Source: Bacteroidales bacterium UBA4293 (GTDB lineage Bacteria; Bacteroidota; Bacteroidia; Bacteroidales; Bacteroidaceae). From it: 64,000 nucleotides of DNA. Location: the NCBI GenBank assembly GCA_002395835.1, contig DGVD01000018.1, positions 124,001 through 188,000 on the forward strand, read 5' to 3'. Shown one piece after another: positions 27,384 to 36,806 of this stretch (the first letter of the stretch is position 1; the number at the start of each line of letters is the position of its first letter). The notes under the pieces are model-generated. The model was not told the DNA's origin and ran no database searches. It worked only from the letters and a program-made list of their open reading frames with translations. The translations under genes and the position numbers were made by a program.

Positions 27384-28094
27384 CTAATCTAGATAGTAAT
27401 CTATCGTGTTTACTACACGAACACGCTTAATATAAGGAGTATTGGCATCACGATCCTCAATGGAGAACTGACCTTGAGTAGCATGGAAAATACCACCAAG
27501 CTTGCTACCTGAATCGGCTGCAAATTTCTCTGCAGTTGTACGAGCATTCTTTGTTGCTTCTTCCACCATGGCAGGCTTGATTTCATTCAGACCTGTAAAC
27601 TCATAACTGACATTGTCATTACCATACTCCTCAGAAACAATAGGCACTCCCTGTTTCATCAGAACTGATTGATTTTTCATCAATGCACGAACAGCATCCA
27701 CACTCTTACTGGTAACAGTTATTACACTAATAGCTTTATAACGGTAACGCATCTGTTCATTGCCGTAGTTATCAGCCTGACGGTCCATAATACGAGGAGG
27801 GTTCACACTGATTTCATCTTCTTTTACTCCACCAGCTTTCAGCCATTCCACGATAATTTTATTCTTGTGCTCCAGCAAATTATACATTTCAGTAGGGTCA
27901 TTGCCAATTTCTTTGTATGTCAAAGGCCAAGTGACTTTATCAGCTTTAACCTCTCTCTCTGCCAAGCCCTTTACGGTTACCTGACGGTCACGATCTTTGA
28001 AAGTAGTGATACCAGAACGAATAGCTAGTCCACCAAATAGCAGACCTAACGCCAAAATACAGGCAGTAATAATGTTTGATTTGTTCTCTTTCAT
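27384..28094 (-). CDS. SIMPL-domain (DUF541) protein, membrane-anchored
   Basis: About 236 residues from the ATG at 28094. An earlier TTG is in frame but unnecessary. One N-terminal hydrophobic helix (IITACILALGLLFGGLAI) is followed by the SIMPL domain: RQVTVKGLAEREVKADKVTW, LLEHKNKIIVEWLKAGGVKEDEISVNPP, YGNDNVSYEFTGLNEIKPAMVEEATKNARTTAEKFAADSG. SIMPL proteins are periplasmic and of unclear function. Single gene with its own promoter. Confidence 0.88.
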   Translation of the reverse strand: MKENKSNIITACILALGLLFGGLAIRSGITTFKDRDRQVTVKGLAEREVKADKVTWPLTYKEIGNDPTEMYNLLEHKNKIIVEWLKAGGVKEDEISVNPPRIMDRQADNYGNEQMRYRYKAISVITVTSKSVDAVRALMKNQSVLMKQGVPIVSEEYGNDNVSYEFTGLNEIKPAMVEEATKNARTTAEKFAADSGSKLGGIFHATQGQFSIEDRDANTPYIKRVRVVNTIDYYLD

Positions 28095-28131
28095 AATCTT
28101 AAAAATATAGTCATTCAATCTTATACTTATG

Positions 28132-28139
28132 CAAAGATA
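28132..28139 (-). promoter_or_regulatory. Promoter -7 box (TATCTTTG) of the SIMPL gene
   Basis: Exact consensus on the minus strand, about 38 bp before the ATG at 28094. Confidence 0.65.
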
Positions 28140-28205
28140 TTGCGAGATTTACATTCTGTCAAGTTATTTCCCCTATTTTTTAGAGGGAAAACCCTAAGAA
28201 AAAGA

Positions 28206-28234
28206 AATCCCTCTGGCTCAAGCACAGAGGGATT
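28206..28234 (-). terminator. Terminator of the susCDEF operon
   Basis: Inverted repeat AATCCCTCTG/CAGAGGGATT followed on the minus strand by a T-rich run, about 25 bp after the SusF-like stop. Confidence 0.85.
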
Positions 28235-28257
28235 CCCTTTATTCACAAATCAAAGAT

Positions 28258-29628
28258 TTATTCTAATGTACAATAAATCTTATCTTTATCCTTACGGGTT
28301 GGATACAGCTTAACAACGTTACCTGTAACGGTCAAATTATCACCATTGGCAACCAATTCATCAATAGTACCACCCAAATTGATATCCCATGCTTCATTGA
28401 TACGGAATTTCCATCCATTTGAGGTAATACCTGGATTCTCTGCCACGTAGCAATAGTTCTCTGCATCCCAAGTCATGACAGCGTCACTACTCCAACCATT
28501 GAAATCCCCAATAATACCCATAGTGTTTACCTTTACGGCATTTAAAGTAGCATTAGCAAGATCCATAGTGAAGAAGTAAACGCCTTCGCCAGCAGTTACA
28601 CCAATGTTGCCTCCGCAATCCTCCAAATCACCTGTGATGGATGAGAAGGTTCCACTATTGATTTCGTTATCCCAAGAATTCTGAATTCTCTGGAACTTGA
28701 ACTGAAGACCCCATCCATTAGGATCAGCTACATAGACAAAACCGGTATATACACCACTGTAATCTGGTGACTCCAGTTTCTGGTAAGCCTTTGACCAACC
28801 ATCGGTAGCGCCAATGAAATAAACGAACTGATTGAAGCTCAAAGCCTGCACCTCGTAGGTCATGTTCAGCATATCGAATACAAGTTTGTAGAACATAGCA
28901 CCTTCTACACCAGTAATTGCCAAGTTGCCTCCTCGATTCTGATCCCAGAACTTGCCTTCAGTGTCGGATGCAGTCAAACATTTGCTCCAGTCACCACCCA
29001 AACCACTTTCAGGAGTAACCTTATATTCAAAGCCACCACCTACTACATCTGCAGGAATCAGACAAGTGAAAATTGGGTCATCATAAACATCTGCACCACT
29101 GTTCTTTAGAACATAGTCAGTGTTTGAATTGTTCCATCCATTAATGCCACCAGTAATGTAATATGCCTCTTCAATAACTGGAGCCTCTGGAATAGCGTGA
29201 ATCTGGAAGGCAGTAGTTACTTTTGCTGTAGTTGAACCATTAGTCAACCAGCTCACCAGAGTAGCATCCAAATCACGAGTTGTAGGACGCTTGCCGTACT
29301 TTGACTCTACTAAGCTTACAAGTTCATCTGTGCTCATGTATCCATTAGCATCAATAGCATATTCTACACCATCAACAAGCAATGAATACTCACCTGTAGC
29401 CTTATAAGCAGAACTAGAAGAAGTAGGAGCAGTAATTGATGCCACCTTAACAGTAGACTCAGTTACTTGTGCAAAATCAATGGTACCAACCTCCTGTACG
29501 CCAGCGCCGTTGAAAGAGATGCCATCTTCCTGGGCATGGTTCTGTGGAGCTGCCCAGTCTTCATAATCGCCTGTACATGCCACCAAAGAAGTGGACAGTA
29601 ACAATGCATATAATAATGTCTTTTTCAT
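28258..29628 (-). CDS. susF: SusF-like outer-membrane starch-binding lipoprotein
   Basis: 456 residues with lipobox LVAC and the SusF-type start TGDYEDWAAPQNHAQEDGISF. The N-terminal domain (about 35-145) precedes three tandem carbohydrate-binding-like modules with repeated Trp motifs: YYITGGINGWNNSNTDY, FVYFIGATDGWSKAYQK and MGIIGDFNGWSSDAVM. SusF binds starch at the cell surface without cutting it. Last gene of the susCDEF operon, 19 bp after susE. The symbol is by similarity and position. Confidence 0.85.
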   Translation of the reverse strand: MKKTLLYALLLSTSLVACTGDYEDWAAPQNHAQEDGISFNGAGVQEVGTIDFAQVTESTVKVASITAPTSSSSAYKATGEYSLLVDGVEYAIDANGYMSTDELVSLVESKYGKRPTTRDLDATLVSWLTNGSTTAKVTTAFQIHAIPEAPVIEEAYYITGGINGWNNSNTDYVLKNSGADVYDDPIFTCLIPADVVGGGFEYKVTPESGLGGDWSKCLTASDTEGKFWDQNRGGNLAITGVEGAMFYKLVFDMLNMTYEVQALSFNQFVYFIGATDGWSKAYQKLESPDYSGVYTGFVYVADPNGWGLQFKFQRIQNSWDNEINSGTFSSITGDLEDCGGNIGVTAGEGVYFFTMDLANATLNAVKVNTMGIIGDFNGWSSDAVMTWDAENYCYVAENPGITSNGWKFRINEAWDINLGGTIDELVANGDNLTVTGNVVKLYPTRKDKDKIYCTLE

Positions 29629-29647
29629 TTGAATTGCGTATTAAAGG

Positions 29648-30850
29648 TTATTGCTGTAAGATAAAACGATAGTGACGGGTGATATCGTTATAGATAACCA
29701 GATAAGTACCAGCTGCTGGGAATAGGTTTTCTCCATTATTAGAGCCTGTGCCATAATAGCTACCATCCTGGAGCTGAACTAGAGCACCACCTGAGTTGTA
29801 ATCCCATGAACCTGGTTCCTTAAACTTGATACCCTGAGTACCATCCAGTGTCACTGTTGTATACCAATCATGGTTTTCAGCCACTGCTGTATGGATTGGA
29901 GCCATTTCAGTATCACCCCATCCATTGAAGTCACCAGCAATACACATTCCTGTAAATACCTTCGCATTATCTGTTGCCTCAATAGTCAACTCGTCAGTTT
30001 CTGTGTTCAAAGTAACAGTGTAAATACCTGCTGCTGGGACAGTAATGTTAGCAGAACCCTCATCATTCTTCACGAAATCACCGAAGGAAGAACCCTGGCC
30101 CCACTGCTCTTTCCAAGAATCTGGAATATGTTTCAGTTTGAAACCATTTCCTGCAAGATATCCAGTCCAAGTGATTACACCAGCACCTGTAGAAGTATTG
30201 TAAGCGTAATCCTTCACAGTTTCCATTGGGAATGTTTGAGTAGGAACTGAACCACCCCAAGTACCATCTGCTATATCACCACCAATCAAATACCAGATAT
30301 CAGGATCGGCAGCTACCAACATTACATAATAAGGTATAACACCAAGGGTTATATCGTTTGATGTAATAGAAGATAGTGTTTCAAATGAAGCATTCTGAAC
30401 AGAAGCCAGAACTCGGAAAGTCAAATTAAGTGATGAAGGAACATCTGCTTCACTCTCCCAACCCAAAATCTGTTCAGCAGCCTTGTCTATATCCTCTGCT
30501 GCAAATGTTGCAGAGCAGGTAGTGAAAGTCTCATCAAACTGAAAATAGTCAGCACCTGGATTTTCCTCAGCATTCGGGTCAAATCTTTTATTGAATGAAC
30601 CAGTTGGTGAGAACTGAACCAGATAGTTGGCAGCCACAGGGGCATTAGGTTCAGTAAACTGTGGTTGTGACCAAGTCAGTGTAATACTATTTGTATTCTC
30701 CAGTTCAATATTACTGGATACTGCTGGAGTGTTCAAGGTGAAGGTGGTAGGATTAACCAATGTAGGATTTGAATCCAGGTCCTTCTCGCATGAACTCAAT
30801 GCGAAGACACCAGCCAGCAATAAAACCGTATTTGAAAATATCTTTTTCAT
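29648..30850 (-). CDS. susE: SusE-like outer-membrane starch-binding lipoprotein
   Basis: 400 residues with lipobox LSSC. A SusE N-terminal domain (FTLNTPAVSSNIELENTNSITLTWSQP..ANYLVQFSPTG) precedes two carbohydrate-binding-like modules (DIWYLIGGDIADGTWGGS.., FTGMCIAGDFNGWGDTEM). It holds starch at the surface together with SusD and SusF. Nineteen bp separate it from both neighbours in the operon. Confidence 0.87.
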   Translation of the reverse strand: MKKIFSNTVLLLAGVFALSSCEKDLDSNPTLVNPTTFTLNTPAVSSNIELENTNSITLTWSQPQFTEPNAPVAANYLVQFSPTGSFNKRFDPNAEENPGADYFQFDETFTTCSATFAAEDIDKAAEQILGWESEADVPSSLNLTFRVLASVQNASFETLSSITSNDITLGVIPYYVMLVAADPDIWYLIGGDIADGTWGGSVPTQTFPMETVKDYAYNTSTGAGVITWTGYLAGNGFKLKHIPDSWKEQWGQGSSFGDFVKNDEGSANITVPAAGIYTVTLNTETDELTIEATDNAKVFTGMCIAGDFNGWGDTEMAPIHTAVAENHDWYTTVTLDGTQGIKFKEPGSWDYNSGGALVQLQDGSYYGTGSNNGENLFPAAGTYLVIYNDITRHYRFILQQ

Positions 30851-30869
30851 AATCTTCTTGCTTTTAGAA

Positions 30870-32477
30870 TTAATAACCTGGGTTCTGAGTCAATTTTGGA
30901 TTAGCATTGATATCCTCAGCAGGAATAGCATACAGGTTACGATAAGCAGGTAAACTGGTACCGTTTTCTGCACCACCCTTCCATTCCCAAAGATACTTGC
31001 TACTGTTTGAACCGCCAAAGTAACCATAACGAATCAGGTCGGTACGGCGGAAACCTTCAAAGTAAAGTTCACGTGAACGTTCATCCAGAATCTCCTCTGT
31101 AGTATAAGAAGCCTGGGTAGATGCATTGGCACGATAACGAAGCTGATTAATATAACCTGAACCTGCAGAGGTAGTTCTTCCTCCATTCAGACGAGCATCA
31201 GCCTCAGCTGCTATCAAGTAAGCCTCAGCAGAACGCATCAGGAAATAATCAGTATCAATGAACTTTGAATTATGACCAGAACCACCATTAGCATAAGTAT
31301 TACGGAACTTCTTTACTGAATAGCCATACTCAAAATCGGTAGGAACAGTAACAGGAAGAGACTTTCTTCCTACACCGAAGAATAAGGCACGGTCATCACC
31401 AGCTGCTTTCTGCATTTCTGGAGTATCCACTGCAGGAGCATCGGAAGTTGGGAAGAACTTATCTAGAAGAGGTCTTCTAGCACGGTTTCCAGCCCAGAAC
31501 TCTATTGAACCATAATCTGAAGTAGTATTCATATCAGACTTCCAGGTAGAAGCCATCAAGAACAATGTAGTACAGTAAGCTGTAGTGGTTACACCATCCT
31601 GCAACAATGGAAGAATTGCCTCTACAGAAGCACCATTCTCACCATTGTCACCCATAAACAACATCTGATAAGCAGTCCATCCATTCACTGGTGTTGTATG
31701 GAGTTTGTGAGGGCCATTGATAACCTTCTCTGCATAGGTCTTAGCATCAGCCCAACGAGCAGAACCAGTATAAACCTCTGCATTCAGATACATACGAGCT
31801 AGAAGCAGATTTGCTGCATCTTGATCTGCACGACCATAGCCATCGGAAGAGCTGGTACGAGCAGCAGGTGTAAGCATACTACCAACTGCCTCCTTCAATT
31901 CAGATTCAATCCAATTGAAAAGTTCAGCTCTTGAAATCTGCTCTGGACTCTCAGCAGAAATTTCCAAAGCAAATGGAACGTTTCCATAAAGGTCCATCAG
32001 ATAATAGTAATATAATGCACGCAAGAAGCGAACTTCTGCATAACGAGTGGCGTCTATGCCTTCACATACATCCAAATAATGGTTGCAAAAATCTATACCT
32101 GCATACAAGCGATAGTAGAAACCCATCAACATAGGATGTGCAGCATCCCATGTATTATAGTTAAATGCAGGAATACCTGGGTCACCCCATGCACAGATAG
32201 CTTCGTCTGTAGGCAATTCACCGGCATTCCACATCTGACGTACGAAACCAGAAGTACCACCATCCAGACCATCGATATCACAGTCACCGTCTGCACCCGT
32301 GTTACCTGCCAATGCCATATTGGCATAGCACTTGGAATAAAGAGCAGCCTCATCAACCTCCATGATGGTACCTGGGTCGATTGGGGTCACATCCAAATCC
32401 TTGGTGCAAGAACTCATACCCAAAGCTAGCAGAGTTACTGCTGCTGGGATTATATTTTTGAAATATCTTAAGTTCAT
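30870..32477 (-). CDS. susD: SusD-family glycan-binding lipoprotein
   Basis: 535 residues with lipobox MSSC (C24). It has the RagB/SusD pattern: LDVTPIDPGTIMEVDEAALY, YYRLYAGIDFCNHYLDVCEG, RYAEVRFLRALYYYYLMDLYGNVPF, YLIAAEADARLNGG and ILDERSRELYFEGFRRTDLIRYG. SusD caps the SusC barrel and delivers maltooligosaccharide. Its place directly after susC and before SusE/F-type genes supports starch as the ligand. Confidence 0.93.
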   Translation of the reverse strand: MNLRYFKNIIPAAVTLLALGMSSCTKDLDVTPIDPGTIMEVDEAALYSKCYANMALAGNTGADGDCDIDGLDGGTSGFVRQMWNAGELPTDEAICAWGDPGIPAFNYNTWDAAHPMLMGFYYRLYAGIDFCNHYLDVCEGIDATRYAEVRFLRALYYYYLMDLYGNVPFALEISAESPEQISRAELFNWIESELKEAVGSMLTPAARTSSSDGYGRADQDAANLLLARMYLNAEVYTGSARWADAKTYAEKVINGPHKLHTTPVNGWTAYQMLFMGDNGENGASVEAILPLLQDGVTTTAYCTTLFLMASTWKSDMNTTSDYGSIEFWAGNRARRPLLDKFFPTSDAPAVDTPEMQKAAGDDRALFFGVGRKSLPVTVPTDFEYGYSVKKFRNTYANGGSGHNSKFIDTDYFLMRSAEAYLIAAEADARLNGGRTTSAGSGYINQLRYRANASTQASYTTEEILDERSRELYFEGFRRTDLIRYGYFGGSNSSKYLWEWKGGAENGTSLPAYRNLYAIPAEDINANPKLTQNPGY

Positions 32478-32498
32478 AATTTTACCTTGATTAGTTAA

Positions 32499-35400
32499 TT
32501 AGAAGTTCAATGACAGACCAAGTAAGAGTGAGAATGCACGAGGATACATGTTATTATCAATACCACCATAAACCTCAGGATCAATTCCGCTGTACTTGGT
32601 TATTGTGAATACATTTGATGCTGTAGCGTAAACACGACCACTGGCACCCTGGTAAGAAGAACCTTTGAAGAGGCCATCAAATGAATAACCCAATGTGATG
32701 TTATCACACTTCAAGAAGCTAGCATTTTCTACCCAATAGTCAGATACTGCATGGTCATAAGTCTTCCATCCACGAGCTACAGATGCATGAGTTACATTCT
32801 GCAAATAACTGAATGAGCTATCAAAACGCTTGTCCATATTCATGAAGCCTGCCTCAGTGTCATTGAATACATAGTTACCTAAGTTTGCACGTAAAGTGAA
32901 GCCAAAGTCCCAGTTCTTGTACTGAAGGTTAGAGCTCAAACCTGCTGTGAAAGGAGCATCTGGACTCTTGTAGAAATAAAGGTCATCCTCAGAAATCTGA
33001 CCATCGGCATTGCGGTCTACATAGACACCTTCCAATGGCTGACCATCGGCACCATATACCTGCTGGTATACATAGAAGGAATTCTTAGGATGACCAGGAG
33101 CCTGAGCCTGAACAGTGTTACCTGTACCTGCTGAGATTCCACCAGTCTTTACTACGGATGACTCACCTGTCAGTTCCTCAATCTTATTATCATTATAGGT
33201 TGCATTTGCGGTGATGCTCCACTGCCAGTTCTCAGTCTGGATAGGACGAACGGTAACAGAGAATTCTACACCGGCATTGTGCATAGAACCGATATTACTT
33301 ACTACCTGGTTACGGAAGTTAGAACCTGCAGATACATAAGCAGTATTAATCAAGTCGGTAGTTTCACGCCAGTACAAATCTAAAGCACCACTAATGCGGT
33401 TATTTAGGAATCCATAGTCGAAACCTACGTTGTAGGTAGTAGTGGTTTCCCACTTCAAATTTTCATTGTATGCATTTGGACGGTAAAGTAAACCTGAGTC
33501 ATTTACACCCTTGATAGGATAACGACCGTCCACATTGGTAGTATTCACACCGTAAGATGCGAAATAATTGTAGTTACCAATACCATCCTGCTGACCTGTC
33601 TTACCCCATCCCATACGGAATTTGAGGTCAGAAACCCAGTCTGTATACTTCAAACAGTTCTCATCCTTAATCTTCCAAGCAAATGCTACAGATGGGAAGG
33701 TTGCCCAGTGATCTTTGAATCGTGAAGAACCATCACGACGAACTGTAGCAGTCAAGAGATAACGGTCATCCCAGCTATAGTTTGCACGTCCGAAGAAGGA
33801 TACCAGATAGCTTTCCTGCTTCCAAATACCAGTAGACTCATCGTAAGGCTGATTAGGACTTACTGTGTTAGTAGAAGGATAAGTTCCTGCATAGTAGCTG
33901 TCACCCCAGAACTTGTTGTGACTCCACTCATAACCACCCATCACATCTACATGGTGAACTTCCTTGAAGTCTTTGTAATACTGTGCATAAGCAGAGTAAA
34001 TCAAGTTATACTTATTTTCCTTCGTATAACCTTTATTGCCATAATAAGTATTACTCTGACCCCATGGCTCACGAATAGTGTTCTGCTTACCGTTAGCCCA
34101 GTCACCAGAGAAGTTCATGTGCAAACGCAAATCCTCAAATCCATGAACTTTGTAATCCATCTCTACGTTACCCATGTAATCATAAGAGTTTGCTTTATCA
34201 GAAGTCTCATTCAGCAAAGCTACAGGGTTGGATGCGGCATTACCATTCTTGGTTACAGGCCAGTTTGGATCATTCAAAGCTGCTCCATTGTCAGTCCAAG
34301 TGAAGTAGCCATTGAACAAGTCATAGCCACTTGCAAAGACAGGATGAGTAGGATCCATACGGTTTGCAGCACTAATAGCACTAGTGTTTGCATAACTAGT
34401 CTTGGCATACATGAACTTACCGTTAATATTAAAGGTAAGGTGATCATCCAAGAAGCTTGGATTCAAATTCAAACTGGCAGTGTAACGCTGATAGTTGGAA
34501 GTCTTCAGGGTACCGTTCTGGTCGGTGTAACCCAAAGAAAGACGATAAGGAACATGCTTGAAGCCACCAGCCATAGTCACATTGTGGTCAGTGCTAATAG
34601 CAGTACGATATATTTCCTTGTTCCAGTCTGTGTCAGCAGTTCCTAGCAAAGATGCTGCAGCACTGCCAGAACCGTAGTAATTGTTAATAAAGCTCCGATA
34701 TTCATCAGCATCCAGAAGGTCGATGAACTTGTTCACCTTAGAAACAGAAACATTACCGTTGTAAGAAATCTTTGGAGCCTGGTTAGAGCGACCCTTCTTA
34801 GTGGTAATGATGATGACACCGTTAGAACCACGAGAACCGTAGATAGCTGTTGCAGAAGCATCCTTCAGTACGGTAAAGCTTTCAATATCGTTAGGATTAA
34901 CCATGGCCAGTGCGTTAGGTGCACCCTTCACACCAATGTTATCCATAGCCAGACCATCGATAACGATCAATGGGTCATTGCTGGCATTCAATGATGATCC
35001 ACCACGAATACGAATGGTAGCTGAACCACCAGGAGTACCACCATTGCTAGTTACGCTCACACCAGCAATCTTTCCTTGCATCAGATCCTGTGCTGAAGTA
35101 GCCAGCGGACGGTTCTTCTCATCTGGACGAAGAGCTGTAACAGAACCTGTCAAGTCGTTCTTCTTTACAGCACCATAACCGATGACTACAACCTCCTCAA
35201 GCAAGTCAGCATCATCAGCCAAAGTGATAACCATGTTTGGCTCTGCTGCAAGTTCCTGAGTCTTATATCCAACGAAAGAAACTACGATGGTAGCTCCCCT
35301 ATTCACTTGCAACTGGAACAGACCGTCAAAATCGGTGATTGTTCCGTTGGTGGTGCCCTTTTCAAGAACATTGGCACCAATTACGGTTTCTCCAGTTGCA

Positions 35401-35510
35401 TCTTTTACGAGACCTTTCACAGTTATCGTCTGTGCAAAGGTGCTCATACACAAGAACAGCCCAAAAAGAAGGGCAAGAACCCGATGGGCTCTAAAATTTA
35501 CTTGTTTCAT
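32499..35510 (-). CDS. susC: SusC-family TonB-dependent transporter
   Basis: 1003 residues. A signal peptide (LLFGLFLCMSTFAQ) is followed by a carboxypeptidase-D-like domain (TVKGLVKDATGETVIGANV), then a plug domain with LEEVVVIGYGAVKKNDLTGS, TIRIRGGSSLN, DPLIVIDGLAMDNIG and DASATAIYGSRGSNGVIIITTKKG, and a 22-strand barrel ending LGLSLNF. It imports maltooligosaccharides in a TonB-dependent way. First gene of susCDEF, with a leader of about 60 nt. The promoter carries the LacI-type operator 65 bp upstream of the -7 box. Confidence 0.95.
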   Translation of the reverse strand: MKQVNFRAHRVLALLFGLFLCMSTFAQTITVKGLVKDATGETVIGANVLEKGTTNGTITDFDGLFQLQVNRGATIVVSFVGYKTQELAAEPNMVITLADDADLLEEVVVIGYGAVKKNDLTGSVTALRPDEKNRPLATSAQDLMQGKIAGVSVTSNGGTPGGSATIRIRGGSSLNASNDPLIVIDGLAMDNIGVKGAPNALAMVNPNDIESFTVLKDASATAIYGSRGSNGVIIITTKKGRSNQAPKISYNGNVSVSKVNKFIDLLDADEYRSFINNYYGSGSAAASLLGTADTDWNKEIYRTAISTDHNVTMAGGFKHVPYRLSLGYTDQNGTLKTSNYQRYTASLNLNPSFLDDHLTFNINGKFMYAKTSYANTSAISAANRMDPTHPVFASGYDLFNGYFTWTDNGAALNDPNWPVTKNGNAASNPVALLNETSDKANSYDYMGNVEMDYKVHGFEDLRLHMNFSGDWANGKQNTIREPWGQSNTYYGNKGYTKENKYNLIYSAYAQYYKDFKEVHHVDVMGGYEWSHNKFWGDSYYAGTYPSTNTVSPNQPYDESTGIWKQESYLVSFFGRANYSWDDRYLLTATVRRDGSSRFKDHWATFPSVAFAWKIKDENCLKYTDWVSDLKFRMGWGKTGQQDGIGNYNYFASYGVNTTNVDGRYPIKGVNDSGLLYRPNAYNENLKWETTTTYNVGFDYGFLNNRISGALDLYWRETTDLINTAYVSAGSNFRNQVVSNIGSMHNAGVEFSVTVRPIQTENWQWSITANATYNDNKIEELTGESSVVKTGGISAGTGNTVQAQAPGHPKNSFYVYQQVYGADGQPLEGVYVDRNADGQISEDDLYFYKSPDAPFTAGLSSNLQYKNWDFGFTLRANLGNYVFNDTEAGFMNMDKRFDSSFSYLQNVTHASVARGWKTYDHAVSDYWVENASFLKCDNITLGYSFDGLFKGSSYQGASGRVYATASNVFTITKYSGIDPEVYGGIDNNMYPRAFSLLLGLSLNF

Positions 35511-35577
35511 GCACGATTATATACTAAAGTTAACACTAAATTTAAGATTTTTAGGTTGGCACACTTCTTTGCCGATA

Positions 35578-35585
35578 CAAATTTA
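35578..35585 (-). promoter_or_regulatory. susC promoter -7 box (TAAATTTG), no -33 TTTG
   Basis: TAnnTTTG match on the minus strand with no TTTG 19-21 bp upstream. Its centre is 65 bp from the centre of the operator at 35640-35653. Confidence 0.6.
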
Positions 35586-35639
35586 GCCTTAATCCATGGT
35601 TAATAACTAATTTTTTCAAACTTTTATTCATTTCTGGAG

Positions 35640-35653
35640 TGCAAACGTTTGCA
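35640..35653. promoter_or_regulatory. LacI-type operator TGCAAACGTTTGCA (copy 2, susC/lacI)
   Basis: Perfect 14-bp palindrome identical to those at 16770 and 50856. It sits midway between the divergent susC and regulator promoters, with its centre 65 bp and 64 bp from their -7 boxes. Confidence 0.85.
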
Positions 35654-35681
35654 TGAATGAAATTATGAATTATATTATTGA

Positions 35682-35714
35682 TTTTGACCTAAATTAAAAA
35701 TTTACGTATCTTTG
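35682..35714 (+). promoter_or_regulatory. Promoter of the LacI-family regulator
   Basis: TTTTG (35682-35686), 20 bp spacer, TATCTTTG (35707-35714). A full consensus promoter, unlike the sus promoters, so the regulator should have basal expression. Confidence 0.75.
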
Positions 35715-35735
35715 TATCGAGCCATAAAAAACACC

Positions 35736-36782
35736 ATGGAAGACAACATTGTTACAATAAAGGATATTGCTCAAGCATTGAATGTTTCTGTTTCTACCGT
35801 TTCACGTGCACTTAAAGATAGTCCCAGCATCAGTATAGAGCGTAGGAAGCAGATACAGACTTATGCAAAGCAGCATAGATACCAGCCTAACATACTAGCT
35901 TCCACCCTGCGAAGCCAACGTCATGCCCGTCCTCAAATTATAGGGGTAGTGGTGCCTCAGTTCACGCATCACTATTTCTCTCGTGTACTTACTGGAATAG
36001 AGGAATGCTGTCTGGCTTCAAAATATCGAATCATGGTGGCTCAAAGCGATGATTCCTATGAACGTGAAAAACAAATTGTGGAGGCATTCCGTCTGTCACA
36101 GGTAAAAGGAATTATCATTTCTCAAGCTAAGGACACTACAGATTATTCTCATTTTGAAGAAGCGATAAAGGATAATATACCTTTGGTTTTTTACGACAGA
36201 ATCTGTACGGGACTGCGCACTAGCAGAGTAGTGGTAGACGACTATCAAGGGGCTTTCACAGCTACGGAGCACCTTATTAAAACGGGATGCAGAAATATCT
36301 GCCATTATTCTGCCAACATGAACCTGGAGATTTCCAAGAACCGTTTTAATGGTTACAAGGATGCCCTGCTCAAATATGGAATCCCTTATCGTAAAGAAAT
36401 GGTGATTTTATGTGACAACCGGAATGATGCGGAATCCATAACCCCTAAAATAATGAGTACCCTCTACCCTGACGGATTCTTTGCTACCAATGATGACACA
36501 GCATTGGGAATACTCTATTCTGTAAAACGCATGGGGATGCGTGTACCTGAAGATATTTCCATCTGCGGATTCACCAATGGAACACGTGCTATAAGCTGTG
36601 ACCCACAGCTCACCACGGTAGAGCAACGAGGGGTGCAAGTGGGTGAAGAAGCTGCTAAGGCACTTATAGACCAACTGGAAGGACGTATTCCACCGGGGAA
36701 ATACCGAAACCAGATTATCAAAACCAAACTCATCGTACGAGGTACCACTCGTCCCATTACATCCGATAAACCAAAAGAGTAA
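35736..36782 (+). CDS. LacI/GalR-family regulator of starch genes
   Basis: 348 residues from the ATG at 35736. An in-frame TTG at 35712 lies inside the -7 box and is excluded. The LacI helix-turn-helix is at residues 5-50 (VTIKDIAQALNVSVSTVSRALKDSP, hinge YQPNILASTLRS), followed by a periplasmic-binding-type sensor domain (IIGVVVPQFTHHYFSRVLTGIEE, GIIISQAKDT, GFFATNDDTALGILYSVKRMGMRVPEDISICGFTNG). It is divergent from susC with an operator between, and forms an operon with the sugar transporter 24 bp downstream. Inference: it binds TGCAAACGTTTGCA at three starch loci and, from site geometry, activates them. The inducer is probably maltose or a relative. Confidence 0.92.
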   Translation: MEDNIVTIKDIAQALNVSVSTVSRALKDSPSISIERRKQIQTYAKQHRYQPNILASTLRSQRHARPQIIGVVVPQFTHHYFSRVLTGIEECCLASKYRIMVAQSDDSYEREKQIVEAFRLSQVKGIIISQAKDTTDYSHFEEAIKDNIPLVFYDRICTGLRTSRVVVDDYQGAFTATEHLIKTGCRNICHYSANMNLEISKNRFNGYKDALLKYGIPYRKEMVILCDNRNDAESITPKIMSTLYPDGFFATNDDTALGILYSVKRMGMRVPEDISICGFTNGTRAISCDPQLTTVEQRGVQVGEEAAKALIDQLEGRIPPGKYRNQIIKTKLIVRGTTRPITSDKPKE

Positions 36783-36806
36783 ACATAAAAGAAAAATATA
36801 TTCCCA

